A DNA stretch of 64,000 nucleotides from Siphonodentalium dalli (lineage: Eukaryota; Mollusca; Scaphopoda; Gadilida; Siphonodentaliidae). The position numbers and the translations under genes were made by a program. The notes under the pieces were generated by a model. That model saw only the letters and a program-made list of their open reading frames with translations. It was not told where the DNA came from and did no database searches. The stretch is from assembly GCA_032622095.1 (NCBI GenBank), contig CP136067.1, positions 44,869,549 through 44,933,548 of the forward strand, in the 5' to 3' direction. Positions 47,131 to 58,433 of the stretch are shown here, in pieces (position 1 is the stretch's first letter; each line of letters starts with the position of its first letter).

Positions 47131-47817
47131 TACAGTTATGCTCTAATTAATCGTCCCTCCTTAACTAGGTTGACCACCGGTATTACCGCGGTATTAAGCC
47201 ACGTTCATGCGATCAACCGCGGCCAATTATCCCACCGCTGACCGAGGTACCCCTTCACAATCCCAGTTAGACAATATTATTCATGCAATATTTATATGAT
47301 TTAAAAAAAAATTCAAAGTCGGCATTGTAACCAAACCAGGGAATGTGTTTTTTTTCTGGCGTGGCATGAGCTGCATTGTATAATGCAATTGCAATGCCGG
47401 CCGGTGACCAACTTCGTATGTTGAATAAACCGCAAACATTTTATTAATCGAAATACTATGTGTTTAGTTAACTTGAAAATAAAGATACCCCTGATGGTGT
47501 AGATATGGTACTTGTGATTAAAAAACTTGGCGATTGAAAATGGCGCCGGTCAAATGCTGACGTGTTTCAAAATATTTAGATTGAATTTGCCATTTTTGCA
47601 GTCGCAAAAAAATTAATGCGGCAGTTATTTATTTGGTTATCGCAGTTAAAAACTATTACCGCAGTAAGACTACTGACGGATACCATATGTCAACCGCAAA
47701 TATTCATGGTGACACCACTTGACTGTGGTTGACTTGAAATATGTACGACCGTGGTCATTACCGGCCTACAACTGCGTTAAAGGGGTTGATTAATTAGAGA
47801 ATATATAGCTGTGTGTA
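47131..47817. mobile_element. TIR element with 'ctctaattaatc' ends
   Basis: Left 'atgctctaattaatcgtccc' and right 'gggttgattaattagagaat' are inverted. Inner subterminal motifs also pair ('ttgaccaccggtattaccgc' with 'gaccgtggtcattaccgg'). About 690 bp, without transposase. The left end resembles the arms of the palindrome at 43509-43726. Confidence 0.65.
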
Positions 47818-48019
47818 GAATTAATGCAGCACGGCGGGAACAATATCTACAAGCAACAGGTTGTGATAGACCTCAGAAACTTAACAAACCTCGTTGAAAA
47901 GGGATCTGTTGTCTGGTCCACATTGTAATTAGAGAGATTATAATCTTGTAGGACTTCCAGAAAAGAGACCAACAGGAAAGGAAGTTTTGAGCAACACAAC
48001 GAAAATAAGTTGAACTAGA

Positions 48020-48457
48020 GATGGGCCATCACCATTGGAAGGGACTGGGATAGGAATGATAACTTGTTACCGTGAATATTCATTATTTTCTCAGCATTCA
48101 TATGGTCCTTTGCCAGATGTATATCGATCTTATGAACAGTATAAGACATTAAAATTTGATAAATTTGCAGTTTCTTCCTCAGCTAAAGATCAAACATTTC
48201 TTATTGGCAATAGAGTCTGTCAAGTATTTAATATTTTGAAGGGAGATGGTGGAATTTTAATTGTTTATAAATATTTCAGATTTATGGAGAGCTTTTTCAC
48301 TGAACCACTCAATTTACAAACTCTCATGATTTTTAAAGTTGAACAATTGAATTCAGAATATGTCTGCCCAATTTCTGATATTAAAGGCAAATATGTTTTA
48401 CTCCCTTGCCATCAATATTTCGTTGCATTGCCTTTTGTTGATACAGAATTTGACTAA
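48020..48457 (+). CDS. 140-residue ORF, unrecognised, possibly the C-terminus of a transposon protein
   Basis: The frame is open from about 48014 to the stop at 48455-48457. The peptide is compact and varied: YGPLPDVYRSYEQYKTLKF, then GNRVCQVFNILKGDGGILIV, then FTEPLNLQTLMIFKVEQLNS and GKYVLLPCHQYFVALPF. The layout resembles, from memory, the C-terminal region of large transposon-encoded proteins found in many invertebrate genomes, but I cannot name a family. No in-frame ATG precedes the conserved-looking part except Met within GIGM (about 48056). The frame may be a last exon. A second frame, 48496-48771, follows and shows no features. Confidence 0.4.
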   Translation, partial: DGPSPLEGTGIGMITCYREYSLFSQHSYGPLPDVYRSYEQYKTLKFDKFAVSSSAKDQTFLIGNRVCQVFNILKGDGGILIVYKYFRFMESFFTEPLNLQTLMIFKVEQLNSEYVCPISDIKGKYVLLPCHQYFVALPFVDTEFD

Positions 48458-48903
48458 GTTTTCATTTATATTATTAAGTTTCTTTAAAGGGACATATGGC
48501 ACTCATAGTGGGTAAATGTGACCAATCAAAAAGGTTATGTAATACTATCACCGTTACGAAGAGCATGGAAAAATATATAGACTTAGTTCTTAGTGATAAC
48601 TCGCCAGTGACAAGATTTGTTCATGTTGAAACCATTGCTATGAAAACATTATCTGTTACAGTGCCAGTCATTTTTATCAAGAAACATCAATTGATAGTGC
48701 AAATCAAAATTTATGTTGTAAAGCTGTTTGTTGATCATATGGCTGGCAATTTAACATTCTTGTTTACATAATAAAGGTTTTATTATTTTGAAATATTTTC
48801 TCACTGCGAAGGCTTATGTCCCTTTAACTATATATGCCTTTTGTCGATACATCATTTCACTATAGTTTCATTTATTATCATAAATTTTCTTAAGAACCTA
48901 TTA

Positions 48904-49050
48904 AAATTGAAAAAGACACCACACATTCAATTTATATTGGGTCAAGTCATCGTAGCAGATATTCGGTCAAGGGCAGACCAGCCTCTAGCTGAGTGGCTAC
49001 AACCCGATGTAATGAGTGTGTCATTTCCTTTGAAATTTGATACATGCCTA
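48904..49050 (+). repeat. short dispersed repeat, copy A
   Basis: 'tatattgggtcaagtcatcg', 'tagcagatattcggtcaagg' and 'aatgagtgtgtcatttcctt' recur at 49577-49725. Each copy is weakly palindromic at its ends ('atattgggt' with 'acccgat'). Confidence 0.75.
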
Positions 49051-49350
49051 AATTAGACACCAGTATTTGGAGGACAAAATGAGTAAGATAACCCTAGTTG
49101 TAAACATCTTGCCAATACCTATTTTCAACAATGATAATAACTTTTAATGGCATCAATCAAAGTTTAACAGTGTTGATTCATTTGGCTACCTTATTTCTGA
49201 GATACTAACTTAATTAGTTGATGATATGGGTAATGAAAAACGTCAGAGGACAACAACATGTTAACGCCTAATTGTTAAAGCCTAGTAGTCATACAAGCTA
49301 GTTATAAATCATCACCAAAGTAAAAGGTATCTTGAAATTATTGATAGCAA

Positions 49351-49379
49351 CAGCACAGAGAAGATACTTCTCTGTGCTG
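49351..49379. repeat. perfect 13-bp hairpin
   Basis: CAGCACAGAGAAG, three-base loop, CTTCTCTGTGCTG. Isolated; the surrounding 49051-49576 holds no gene I recognise. Confidence 0.6.
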
Positions 49380-49576
49380 ATGTTAGCAACATTTTGTAAG
49401 TGACCTATTTCTAAGGAACTGATTTATACTAGTAATGATTACATGAAAGCCTTATACCCACTCTCTCCTCTGATTGGTCGGTGTCCAATTACAGGGTGTA
49501 TGGATGGTTGATATATTTTATTTTATTTTTTCTTACGTCTAGCCAATGTCTGTCCATAAATATTGCTTTACTCTAG

Positions 49577-49725
49577 ACCTCAAATTGAAAAAGTCATGAC
49601 ACATACAATTATATTGGGTCCTGACATCGTAGCAGATACTCGGTCAAGGACAGACCAGCCAATAGCCGAGTCGCAGCTACAACCCAATATAATGAGTGTA
49701 ATTTCCTTTGAAATTTGATTAATAC
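49577..49725 (+). repeat. short dispersed repeat, copy B
   Basis: Direct repeat of 48904-49050 with about 15 percent difference by eye. Here the flanking 'ttatattgggt' and 'acccaatataa' form a clean inverted pair. Confidence 0.75.
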
Positions 49726-50100
49726 TTGTTGTTGACTTGAAATTATTCAACCATTTGATTATTTAACTTTATTTTCACTGACATGTATAACGTTACAATG
49801 ATAGCAGTGACAATATTAATATCACCACAAATCAGATAACATGAGCAGGCAATAGGAAGATAAGAATCCCACAGATTCCTTGTATTACATGGGCAAAAAC
49901 AGATTTCAAAACAAATTTGTTGCACCCCCCTCCAGTAAAGCTTTTTATATTTAAAATTAAACGTCATTATATAACGTATCTAATTGTCCAGGGACGACAA
50001 CTCTTGCCCCCTAAAATAATATAAAAATGTCCTTGAGTACAAGTGTCAGCATATAAAAAAAATAATGCAGTTACATACTGAATAAGACATAGTTTACCAG

Positions 50101-50300
50101 ATCTATTAGTTGCGAAAACAGGGTCATAACTATATTCCTCCATGATAATTCTTATAATGACTTCTTGTCTAGAACCATTGGGCCGATTTAGCTTATATGG
50201 CTTATATTTGGTATGTAGTGTCCTTGAATGACTGGGGTTCAGATTTGTTCAAATGGTGTCACTGGGTCAAATAGAGGGGGGGGGGGGGGGTGGGCAGGGA
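50101..50300 (+). repeat. dispersed 'gggtcataacta' repeat variant with a G run
   Basis: 'cagggtcataactatattcc', 'tatttggtatgtagtgtcc' and 'cagatttgttcaaatgg' follow the order of a repeat family related to the 'cataactcc' arrays. A run of 15 G lies at 50276-50290. The rest of 49726-51080 shows nothing recognised. Confidence 0.55.
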
Positions 50301-51128
50301 TATAACTCCAAAAAAGAAGAAGATTGAACTGAGAACCATCAGCTATGTCCCCGTTTAGAATCACTTGTCTTAAGTGATTTTGACAATTACTGACATTTTA
50401 AGGACTTGTGAGTTTGAAATTGTTATATACATATCCATAAATTGATGATTTGACCAAATTTGGCACCAAGTTGGTGGGTTAAATATAGGTCTCACAGCTT
50501 GACAGGCACCTTGAATGTATTCAGGACACTCGAAATAGGTTAAAAAGTCTGTCAACTTTTCCTCAAAAATGGGTTTTCAAATTGTATGAACCACATGGGC
50601 TATTGACCTACACTTGTACTCCAGAACATTTTTAATTTAGGGGTAAGAATTGTCTTCCCTGAAAAATCTATTTTGGGACTTGTTCAAAACGGGCAACAAA
50701 CTCAATCCGAATTGTCATATAATGAATTTGATATATAGAAAAACCTTTGATGGATGTGGGGTTGGGGTGGGGTGAGTCAGCCAACTAAAAAACTAGAGGC
50801 TTTCTGAAAATTGACACACGGTCTGTTACCATTCATCAGTGTGAGGAGCCTGTGAGGTGTTTATGTTCTCATTGCCTGCTCATATATCTGAATATCAAAG
50901 GAAAGAGAATATACATTTTGAAGAAGTCCTAGTTTCAAGAACTTGAATCATCTCAATTGAGAGCAAGTATTTCAATCTTTAGAGATAGCAAACACAAACA
51001 GGATAATTGATCAGAGGATTTGGAAGGTGCATGGAGGATTTGGAGGATGGTCATCAAGGGTTAAAGCATATATATGTCACCCCTCATAATTGGCTATGGC
51101 AATTAGCAACGCCAAAGCTCTAATTGCT

Positions 51129-51335
51129 GAAGCAAACTGGGCCATGATAAAGGGTTTCCGAATTGGATTGCCGAAGCAAAACAATCTGAATTAAGAGGGC
51201 TGACGTGTAGATGACTTAAGAGTACGTACATTTGAGGAAAAGTTGTTCACAAACTGAGTATCGGCCCTCTCAATTCAAATTGTTTGGCTCTGGCAATCGG
51301 CTACGGCAACCCTCTGACATGGCCTAGCTTGCTTC
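51129..51335. repeat. inverted repeat with ~75-bp arms
   Basis: The left arm 51129-51203 ('gaagcaaactgggccatga', 'ggattgccgaagcaaaacaa', 'ttaagagggc') pairs with 51260-51335 ('gccctctcaattcaaattg', 'ggcaatcggctacggcaacc', 'atggcctagcttgcttc'), with several mismatches. Old foldback element. Confidence 0.7.
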
Positions 51336-51662
51336 ATGGCGAAAAATGCTCCAATTACAAATGCTTAAACCTTCGATGTCCGTTCTCCGAATTCTCCATG
51401 CATTATCTGAATACTCGGATCAGTTACACAGTGAGAAACAATTTCCTAAAAAAAACACCACTTTTTAGCTCAACTTGAAAAGTCAAATTTGAGCTATTGC
51501 CATGGGTTGGTGTCCATCGTCCATCTGATGGGGGAGGGGGTGTATATCTGTTAGCAATTTCCATTATCACACACTACATGTCACATTTGTTGTCCATTCA
51601 TCAGCAAACTTCATATGGGTCTTTAGTATTACCAACTTTCTTCTGCATTCCTTATAACTCCA

Positions 51663-51872
51663 TTAACCATTTCATGACGGGAGCTGTGCTGATGCAGCAT
51701 TAAATATCATATGCAAGTGCATTATCTTATATATGTTAGTCTCCCATGGGGAGCCTCGCATATAAAAGAGAATGCACTGGCTTACAAGGTCAACATTGTT
51801 AGGCCAGTGGATACTCTTATATATGTGAGGCTTTCTATACCCGTATATATTAGAGCATGCATTGGCACGCAA
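51663..51872 (+). mobile_element. diverged TTAA MITE of a second subfamily, one end lost
   Basis: It starts at TTAA 51663-51666 with 'ccatttcatgacgggagc', an end different from the CCCTTTACCC family but matching the element at 60353. Two eroded hairpins of the shared core (GCATTATCTTATATATG and relatives) follow. No closing TTAA repeat is visible. It lies about 180 bp before the first recognised exon of the DUF4806 gene. Confidence 0.7.
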
Positions 51873-52055
51873 AAAAATGTTGACTAACATTTATCATTAG
51901 CCCCTCTCCAAGTTGAGCTTTGGTGTCATTGACACTTTATTTTATGATAACTCAACTGCTTGCTGAATCTCCATTTCTAAATGATTTTCTGTTCCAATAC
52001 AGGTGTTTTTTAGCCAAGTTATATATATTAATTGTGGTTGTTTGCGCTATTTTAG

Positions 52056-52243
52056 GAGCCGCTTTGCAAAAAATTGTGAGGTTGATGTTGTGCCTATCAG
52101 CTGGCTTGACTTGGAAAATAATCTTTGTTCCTGGCCTCCTGACTCATGGTCAGACAGTCGGAAGCTTAATTGTGTCATCAATTCTGTAACACCGGGGCAG
52201 GACTTTGAGAAGCGCCCCATCAAGCGAGTGATGGCCCAAGCTG
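52056..52243 (+). CDS. DUF4806-type gene, N-terminal module exon
   Basis: Acceptor GCTATTTTAG, 188 bases, donor CTG|GTAAGA. Translation SRFAKNCEVDVVPISWLDLE, NNLCSWPPDSW, FEKRPIKRVMAQA. The 'vVPxsWl ... CxWPP' pattern is the module commonly found before DUF4806. One base is carried over into the next exon. Confidence 0.8.
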
Positions 52244-55200
52244 GTAAGACTAATTTCATTGAATAGTCCATTTGTGTTTGTGTATTTCATGTAAGGAACA
52301 CTGATATGATTTTCAAAACAAAATTTCAAACAATTCCAAGATGGCTGTCAGTGTTAAAATAGGAGGCTCTCATCTAGAGGTCACCCTGCTAATCAATATG
52401 CAGTTTGGTGACCCATTGGATGTGAGATGTGACCTGTAAGGTGTGCTAACGAAATTGGTTGACGGATGCATTGCCTGATGACCGATGCCAAATTATGGCA
52501 ATATCTTAAACTTGACTTCATCATGTTGAGCTAAAAAGGGGTAAATATCATCGGAACATGACCAAAATCGAACTTGATCAGTGTATGTTATCAACATACC
52601 AAGATATGAATATTTCTTAAGGGCCATTCCATGGATGTTGAACTGTTCATGGAAATCTCAAATTGGAAAGTCTGTCACCATGCATACATCATGATGCCAT
52701 ATATCGTCTATGGTTGTTGAACTTTTTTATCTTAATAATTCCTAAGGGAACTATTTGTCAATTAGTAACCCTTTCTATACTAAATACTCATAGATGAGTA
52801 AGTCGTTAGTTGAACTTATTATCTGAACATTTTCAACCAATGAATATGAATCATTCTGCTCTTGCAAACAATTATTTTCAGGGTATTTTGTCAGGTAGAT
52901 TATCACTGAAAATGCTAGTTGAAGTGTATTTAGATTCTTAATGTTCGGTTGGTCGTTGTCAATTTTGGTTCAGCCCTCAAAATTAGGAAAATTAGTGGTT
53001 GATAAACCTGATGCTCATATATCCATCGAAAAACATCATTAATTGCATATTGAAATTAATAATCACTCCATGACAAAAAGTTATTTGCCCATATATACAT
53101 GTGTAATATTCAACAATTGTTTCAATTTCAAAGTTCAGCAACATTTAAATCTGCGATGGAAAAATTGGCGATTGCGAAAATCACATCAGACGTACCAACC
53201 AGTTCAAATCCATCTGATGATGGTAGCTCTAAGCGAAAAAGAAAGGTATACTAACTTATGCCAATATGAATAAATTGCTAGATATACATCCAACCTTTTC
53301 AGAAAAATGGGGTGGGATGGTGATTTTTATATTTTATTCTTTCTAAAATAAATGGTCATGGACAATACTAGATATTTAAGCAGTATTCTATCTTATATAA
53401 TACAATGTGGTTTTGATTGTCCCATTTGATCAACACAGACTGATTAATGGGTTATCGAAATGTAATTTGAAGGTTTTAAGACATGAGAATTTAAAGCCGC
53501 AACTTCGGTTGATTCAGACTCGACGAGTTCAACACGACTCTCAAGAGGACCAGAAATTGCAGATTTATTTACGCTTATTTTGCTTTATTGTTTTGGTAAA
53601 CACTGATAATGGACAGGGTAATCAACTAATTTGATCTAGTTTTATCGCAAAAATGATGAAAATGGATAGTATCTTTATTATTTTTTGGTACTGTTTGCTT
53701 TGAAACGCTTTAGTTAAAGCGAGAGAAATTTTGTAAGCAAGGAAGCGCGTCGTCGCCGTCAAGCTTCGTAGTGGCTGATGATTCACCGGAAGCTGCTTTT
53801 AGGTAAACTTGTCTCAGAGACAATACCTGTTGCATGTTACAAGTACCGGTAACTAAGGCGTTTCATTGCTGTCACCTACTTTACATTTCCAATAGTAAGA
53901 TGTATCGGCATCTTCTAAAGAAAACATTGATCTGTTTCTCACAGCGATATGAATGTTACACTATTTCACTACTGTTATGATTATTTCACATGAAATTCAT
54001 TATAATTGGCATATTTAAGCTAATTTTAGAAATGTAGTCTAGTGTGTATCTTTATTATTTTTTGGTACTTTTTGCTTTGAAACGCTTGAGTTCAATCGAG
54101 AGAAATTTTGTAACCAAGGAAGCGCGTCGTCGCTGTCAAGCCTGGGATTGGGCTAATGGTTCACCAGAAGCTACTTTTAGGTAAACTCGCATCAGAGACA
54201 ACACTGTTTGCATGTTAACCCTTCGCATATTCCTACGTTGGTGACTCGTCTACTGCAATGTCTATTCACTGATATATCAGGTCACGTGCTAGCCTCTCGA
54301 CCAATCAAATGACCGCATTTCAACGAAAACGAAAGTAGTTGTAATTATAATTGCCATTGATGGAATTCATTAGCTCTCTGAATTCTGACCGCGTCATGTA
54401 TTTTCAGATAAATATTTATTGAGTTGCAATACTTCTCTGTTTCCAATGACATAATTATCTGCTGATTCACAGTTGGCTATTAACCATCTAATTGGTACAG
54501 TTCAAGTCAGTTATCACCACAGCCATGTTACTTACCAAAAATGTGGAGATAAATTATTGTTTGGCATCTTTTATATTAAAAAAATGCAACAACGTGATAA
54601 GTTTTTACTTTGAAGCAAACACAGACAATCGACTCGCGAGAATGTTAACCCTTCTCGAATTACTATGCCGGTGACTCGGCCACTTACATCTTTATCGAGA
54701 AATACAAGTAACTAAGGCGTTTCATTTTTGTCACCTACTTTACATTTCCAATAGTAAGATGTATCGGCATCTTCTAAAGAAAACATTTATCTGTTTCTCA
54801 CAGCGATATGAATGTTACACTATTTCACTACTGTTATCATTATTTGTGAAATAAAACTATTGCACATGAAATTCATTATAAATATTTAAGCTAATTTTAG
54901 AAATGTTTACCCCCTAAGACCCTCATGCATGACATAACATGTATTGACATATATATGAGAACAAACAATTTTCCCAAAAAGTCTTAATTTTAATTTCCAT
55001 ATTAAAACATTATCATAACCTGAAGATAAATATAAATTTTTAGCCTTCTGGTTGACATTGCTCAGGATCACCCTTAATCTCATTTTTAATTGTTCAATTA
55101 TTTTCAGGCGAACAATCTCAGAAATTTGGGAGGGAAAAATTTAAAGAAAGGAGTTTCGTTGATAATGCTAAGACTGATAAATCCAAAATTAGCCATGAAA

Positions 55201-58200
55201 TTTAACTGGCAGGGAAAAAAGATCCTTTCAAACATCTTCAGCAGCATTTGAAGACAATCTACAGTGAGTAACAAAATAGATTCTTCGACTACAGAAATAA
55301 TAGATAACTGTGGTCCAGCTTCGTGCCAATACTAATATGACATGGCCGTGGTCATGAGAGCATAGAATGCACCTTTGTAGCGATTGTTTACTTTTCGAGT
55401 TTGTCACCGGAGACCGCAAATTCGGTGGGGAAGTTTGGGAACACCGCTTCGGAATTGCTATCGAATCGGATTGTCTTTATGGCAGTAGATGTTCTTGAAT
55501 CGTTTTAACCCTTTACCCAACAGAAGGGCCCTGTGCCAATGCATTCTCTTATATATGCGAGTCGACCATAGGTCGCCTCGCATATATAAGAGAATGCATT
55601 GGCTTAACACATTAAAAATTATAAAATTGTTAAAGAATGTAAGAAAAAATGGTAAAAAGTGTTAAAAAAAGATTTTGTTTAGGCCAATGCATTCTCTTAT
55701 ATATGCGAGGCGACCTATGGTCGACTCGCATATATAAGAGAATGCATTGGCACAGGGCTAACTGTAACTATCACAATGTGGTCAAGGAGCCGGTTCCAAT
55801 GATATCCATATTTGTATGGTTCTATTGAGACAGACCGAAGATATTTTAGGCTGTTGAAGCTTTATTTGGCCGGTTTTGGCCGGTTTGTTGGGTAAAGGGT
55901 TAAATAAGTGAAATTTACACCAGCAAGTACAGTTTAATAGTTTACGGGTGTGGTGTCTTGCTTTTGTGTAGTTTGAAACAGAGATCGAATTGTGTGTGTT
56001 CATCTCGAACTTCCGATCGGTCGCCCAATTTATTCTCGACCCAATTTCCCATTTCGGTTAAAAGTGCAGCTGAAGTCCAGACACAAATATCACTTGGGTA
56101 GTTTTACTATTTTAATGTTTTGAATATAGTTTCTTTAAACAAAACTTGTTTAATCACCAACTAATATGCGGATTGTCGTAATGATAAGCAATCAACGTCG
56201 TTTTCGATGCATCTGTCGGCGTATAGAAGTGTCGGATGTAGTTAGTATAATTCGGCATCCGACACTTTTATATGCCGACAGATGCATCGAAAACGACATT
56301 GATTGCATATCGGTATACCGAAATACCGCCCAGCACTAGCATCCATATTGACTTTTGTTGTAGTAACCATATCATCTTTTGACGTCTTTAATTTTGCATT
56401 TTCAACACTTCGATTTGAGATGCGAATAAAGAGTTATAATGATGATTTACATTGATTGTGTTTTGTTCGGCTGATGGTTAAGATAAAACAAAGAATATCC
56501 CACGCGGCACATTTGAGCACCTGGTGGTAATAATGCCGACGTCTTACGGCTAAGTTAGCCCACTGCCATTTTGAACAATTCGCACTCGTTTTCTAATTAG
56601 CATCAATGGGAAACTCCACCCCTAAACTTGAGCCAATGAAATCAGCTCACACTTGTTGAATGGTTCTAATAATCGATTTCATTGGTTGTCAATGAAAGCA
56701 TTTAATAGAATAAACAAAAAGAGACCTTTGAACATGTGGTTTTTACATGAAAGTTGCCAAACTTTCACAAAGCAACGTGACGTAATTGCTAATAATTTGC
56801 GTTTTATTAGTAGTCTTTTTAGGACTTTTGTCAAATCATGGTTTATATGATTCGTTCACATCAAATATAAAGACTTTTGGTTTAATTATTTTATTCATAA
56901 TACGCTTTTTGTTTTAAAAATCATGAATTACTTTTTTTCAATCAGGACAGGAGTCAGTGGGTAAACAAACTTAAAGGATATATATAGGCCTACTGTAAAT
57001 TGGCATAAACTGTCATGTTTTGACTCGCATGTGTGATAAATTGAAGATAAACAGTTGTTTATGGGCGCATATTTAGTTCGTCTACTGGTTTATATTTCCA
57101 TTATCATTTACAAACAACTATTCACAGATGACACTTGAAGTGAGAGCATGTTTGTTGTTGCATATCTGATGATACACATGGTTCATATACATGTGGCCAG
57201 TGTGAGAAAATACCCAATGATATTGTAACATCAAATACCTGTTGGCTAATGTAATTACCTTCATACCTGATGACGTTGCCTATATGTAGTGTAACTACAG
57301 GTGCTATTGTGAAAGCCCAGGGGCCTGTACTATAGATTTACAATTGCCGTGTTTGAACAGGTGTACAAGGTTATGGGAGGTACACAGGAGGCGTGAAGTG
57401 CAATAGACCACGGTATTGTAATAGAGTAGATTATACCCGTGTGCTCATTACCGATGAGTGATTGGTTTGATCAGAATGGTATTCAATATAATACCCCAGC
57501 GATTTTGCATGACAACCCAACTAGAAATTGAAATACATCTTAAAACTTGAATTGTTGGAACAGACGATAGACATATAACACAATGCACGAACGGTTGCGG
57601 CGTACTCACTGAGCGATTATTTAAAGGATACCGATTACCACTAATACAATTGAACACGGATTACCCATGCACTAGCGATAGCATATCAATGAGTGTCTCC
57701 GAGAATATTTTTTTTCATTGCTCAATCAAGTCACATGTGGTAAACCTATTATTGTATTGGTCACCATGCATGTAAACGAGGCGTTGCAAGAAGTCGCCTT
57801 TTCACTGTAAGAATAAGAGTGGAGGTCTATGGTAATCGACACCTTCTGTGTGCCCCACATAACCTTGTACACGTGTTCAAACACGGCAATTGTAAATCTA
57901 TAGTACAGGCCCCTGGTTAAATTTGCTGTGGGACATTTTTCTTTTAATTTCAAAGAAGGGCTGGACAAACAACTTGATGACAATTACCCGTTTGCGGTGG
58001 ATTGATTTGAAATGATTGCAAAGATTCACTCAATTTTCGAACCATCCTGCACCGATACTCAAACAACAAATTGTTAATGCTGCTGAACTTTCTATTTCTA
58101 TTATGGTGGTTCCATGTGAAATATTGCCCCAGATTCGATGAAGTTTTTGAGGGCAACAAATCAGATTTTCTTTGCTAAATTTGCGACAAATTTTCCATTA

Positions 58201-58433
58201 TAAATTTAACCACTGGAATTGTGAACAGTGTTTCTGGAGTGTCTGTGAAGAAATATTTATAGACAAATGTTTGTTCTCTTTTCAGATGCAGTTCGATCTA
58301 ACATAGAATTTAAAGAGTGTTGCCTGTCAGATATCAATGAACAGATTAAAGACTGGTTCCGTTTCGCTAAATTCAGGAACCATGGTCATGTGATTATAGT
58401 TCCTGAATTTAGCAAAACCTATCCAATATACAG
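52056..58433 (+). CDS. DUF4806-type gene, at least four exons (partial)
   Basis: Exons 52056-52243, 53139-53245, 55108-55263 and 58286-58433 have AG|...|GT borders and joining phases. Order of parts: an N-terminal module with DVVPISWLD and CSWPP, a basic linker ending SSKRKRK (possible nuclear signal), then a DUF4806-like domain (LGGKNLKKG, LAMKFNWQGKK, later SDINEQIKDWF). Proteins with this pairing occur widely in invertebrates; their function is unknown to me, and some copies travel with transposons. The first exon with the start codon is upstream of 52056 and not identified; the 3' end is also open. One base appears missing in a six-A run at 55215-55220, so the gene may be a pseudogene or the base call may be wrong. 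Confidence 0.75.
52330..52535 (+). repeat. unit of the 'aagatggctgt / tctagaggtcacc' repeat
   Basis: 'ccaagatggctgtcagtg', 'ctcatctagaggtcaccct', 'atgcagtttggtgac' and 'gtgacctgtaaggtgtgct' match the units at 880-1735 and 3620-4440. The neighbouring introns 52536-53138 and 53246-53640 show no other features. Confidence 0.7.
53139..53245 (+). CDS. DUF4806-type gene, basic linker exon
   Basis: Acceptor AAAGTTCAG, 107 bases, donor AAAG|GTATAC. With the carried base the frame reads ATFKSAMEKLAIAKITSD, then SSNPSDDGSSKRKRK. It is open throughout and leaves in phase 0. The serine-rich acidic stretch followed by KRKRK suggests a disordered linker with a nuclear signal. Confidence 0.65.
53650..54215 (+). 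repeat. local direct repeats, first block
   Basis: 'ttattattttttggtact' followed by 'aagcgcgtcgtcgc' occurs at 53674-53765 and again at 54050-54140, each followed by 'aggtaaactc/tg'. The segment 53846-53990 ('ctaaggcgtttcattgctgt', 'gtatcggcatcttctaaaga') recurs at 54706-54850. Confidence 0.8.
54706..54900 (+). repeat. local direct repeat, second block
   Basis: Repeats 53846-54020 at high identity ('aagtaactaaggcgtttcat', 'ctcacagcgatatgaatg'), with a small insertion after 'atcattattt'. It lies in the intron before the DUF4806 core exon. The DNA between 54216 and 54705 is unassigned. Confidence 0.8.
55108..55263 (+). CDS. DUF4806-type gene, core domain exon, with apparent frameshift
   Basis: Acceptor TTATTTTCAG, donor ACA|GTGAGT. 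Phase 0 gives NNLRNLGGKNLKKGVSLIM, then NPKLAMKFNWQGKK, which fits the DUF4806 core. After the run of six A (55215-55220) this frame hits a stop within 12 codons. The next frame instead gives DPFKHLQQHLKTIY, which fits the family and the phase needed by the exon at 58286. One missing A would explain both. Confidence 0.75.
55505..55903 (+). mobile_element. TTAA MITE, copy 8, in a DUF4806-gene intron
   Basis: TTAA at 55505-55508 and 55900-55903, terminal repeats and both hairpins intact, nearly identical to copies 1 and 6. It lies in the intron between the exons at 55108 and 58286. Confidence 0.9.
56188..56306. repeat. 119-bp hairpin with ~51-bp arms
   Basis: Left 'gcaatcaacgtcgttttcg', 'atgcatctgtcggcgtat', 'aagtgtcggatg' pairs with right 'catccgacacttttatat', 'gccgacagatgcatcg', 'aaaacgacattgattgc', leaving a loop of about 17 bases. 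Few mismatches. Foldback element in a DUF4806-gene intron. 56307-57316 contains nothing else recognised. Confidence 0.88.
57317..57916. mobile_element. ~600-bp TIR element with CAGGGGCCTG ends
   Basis: Left CCAGGGGCCTGTACTATAG and right CTATAGTACAGGCCCCTGG are perfectly inverted. The match continues inwards through 'tttacaattgccgtgtttga' and 'gtgtacaaggttatg' for about 70-90 bp. No clear target duplication flanks it and no transposase is inside. Confidence 0.82.
58286..58433 (+). CDS. DUF4806-type gene, C-terminal domain exon
   Basis: Acceptor TTCTCTTTTCAG, 148 bases, donor CAG|GTAAGA. Only the frame starting after two bases is open: AVRSNIEFKECCLSDINEQI, KDWFRFAKFRNHGH, VIIVPEFSKTYPIY. The segment to FRNHG fits the end of DUF4806 (ei..ik.Wf..A..R). 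The exon contains a 15-bp perfect inverted repeat, GCTAAATTCAGGAAC and GTTCCTGAATTTAGC. Confidence 0.7.

Noticed and set aside
49351-49379. Strong short hairpin resembling a bacterial terminator
   Set aside because: The window is eukaryotic, the hairpin is followed by no T run and no gene ends here.
51465-52540. Inverted 'tttttagctcaacttga' and 'tgttgagctaaaaa' as ends of one transposon
   Set aside because: The interval contains a spliced exon of the DUF4806-type gene, and the motif occurs singly elsewhere (3550, 4420, 51905), so the pair is probably coincidental.
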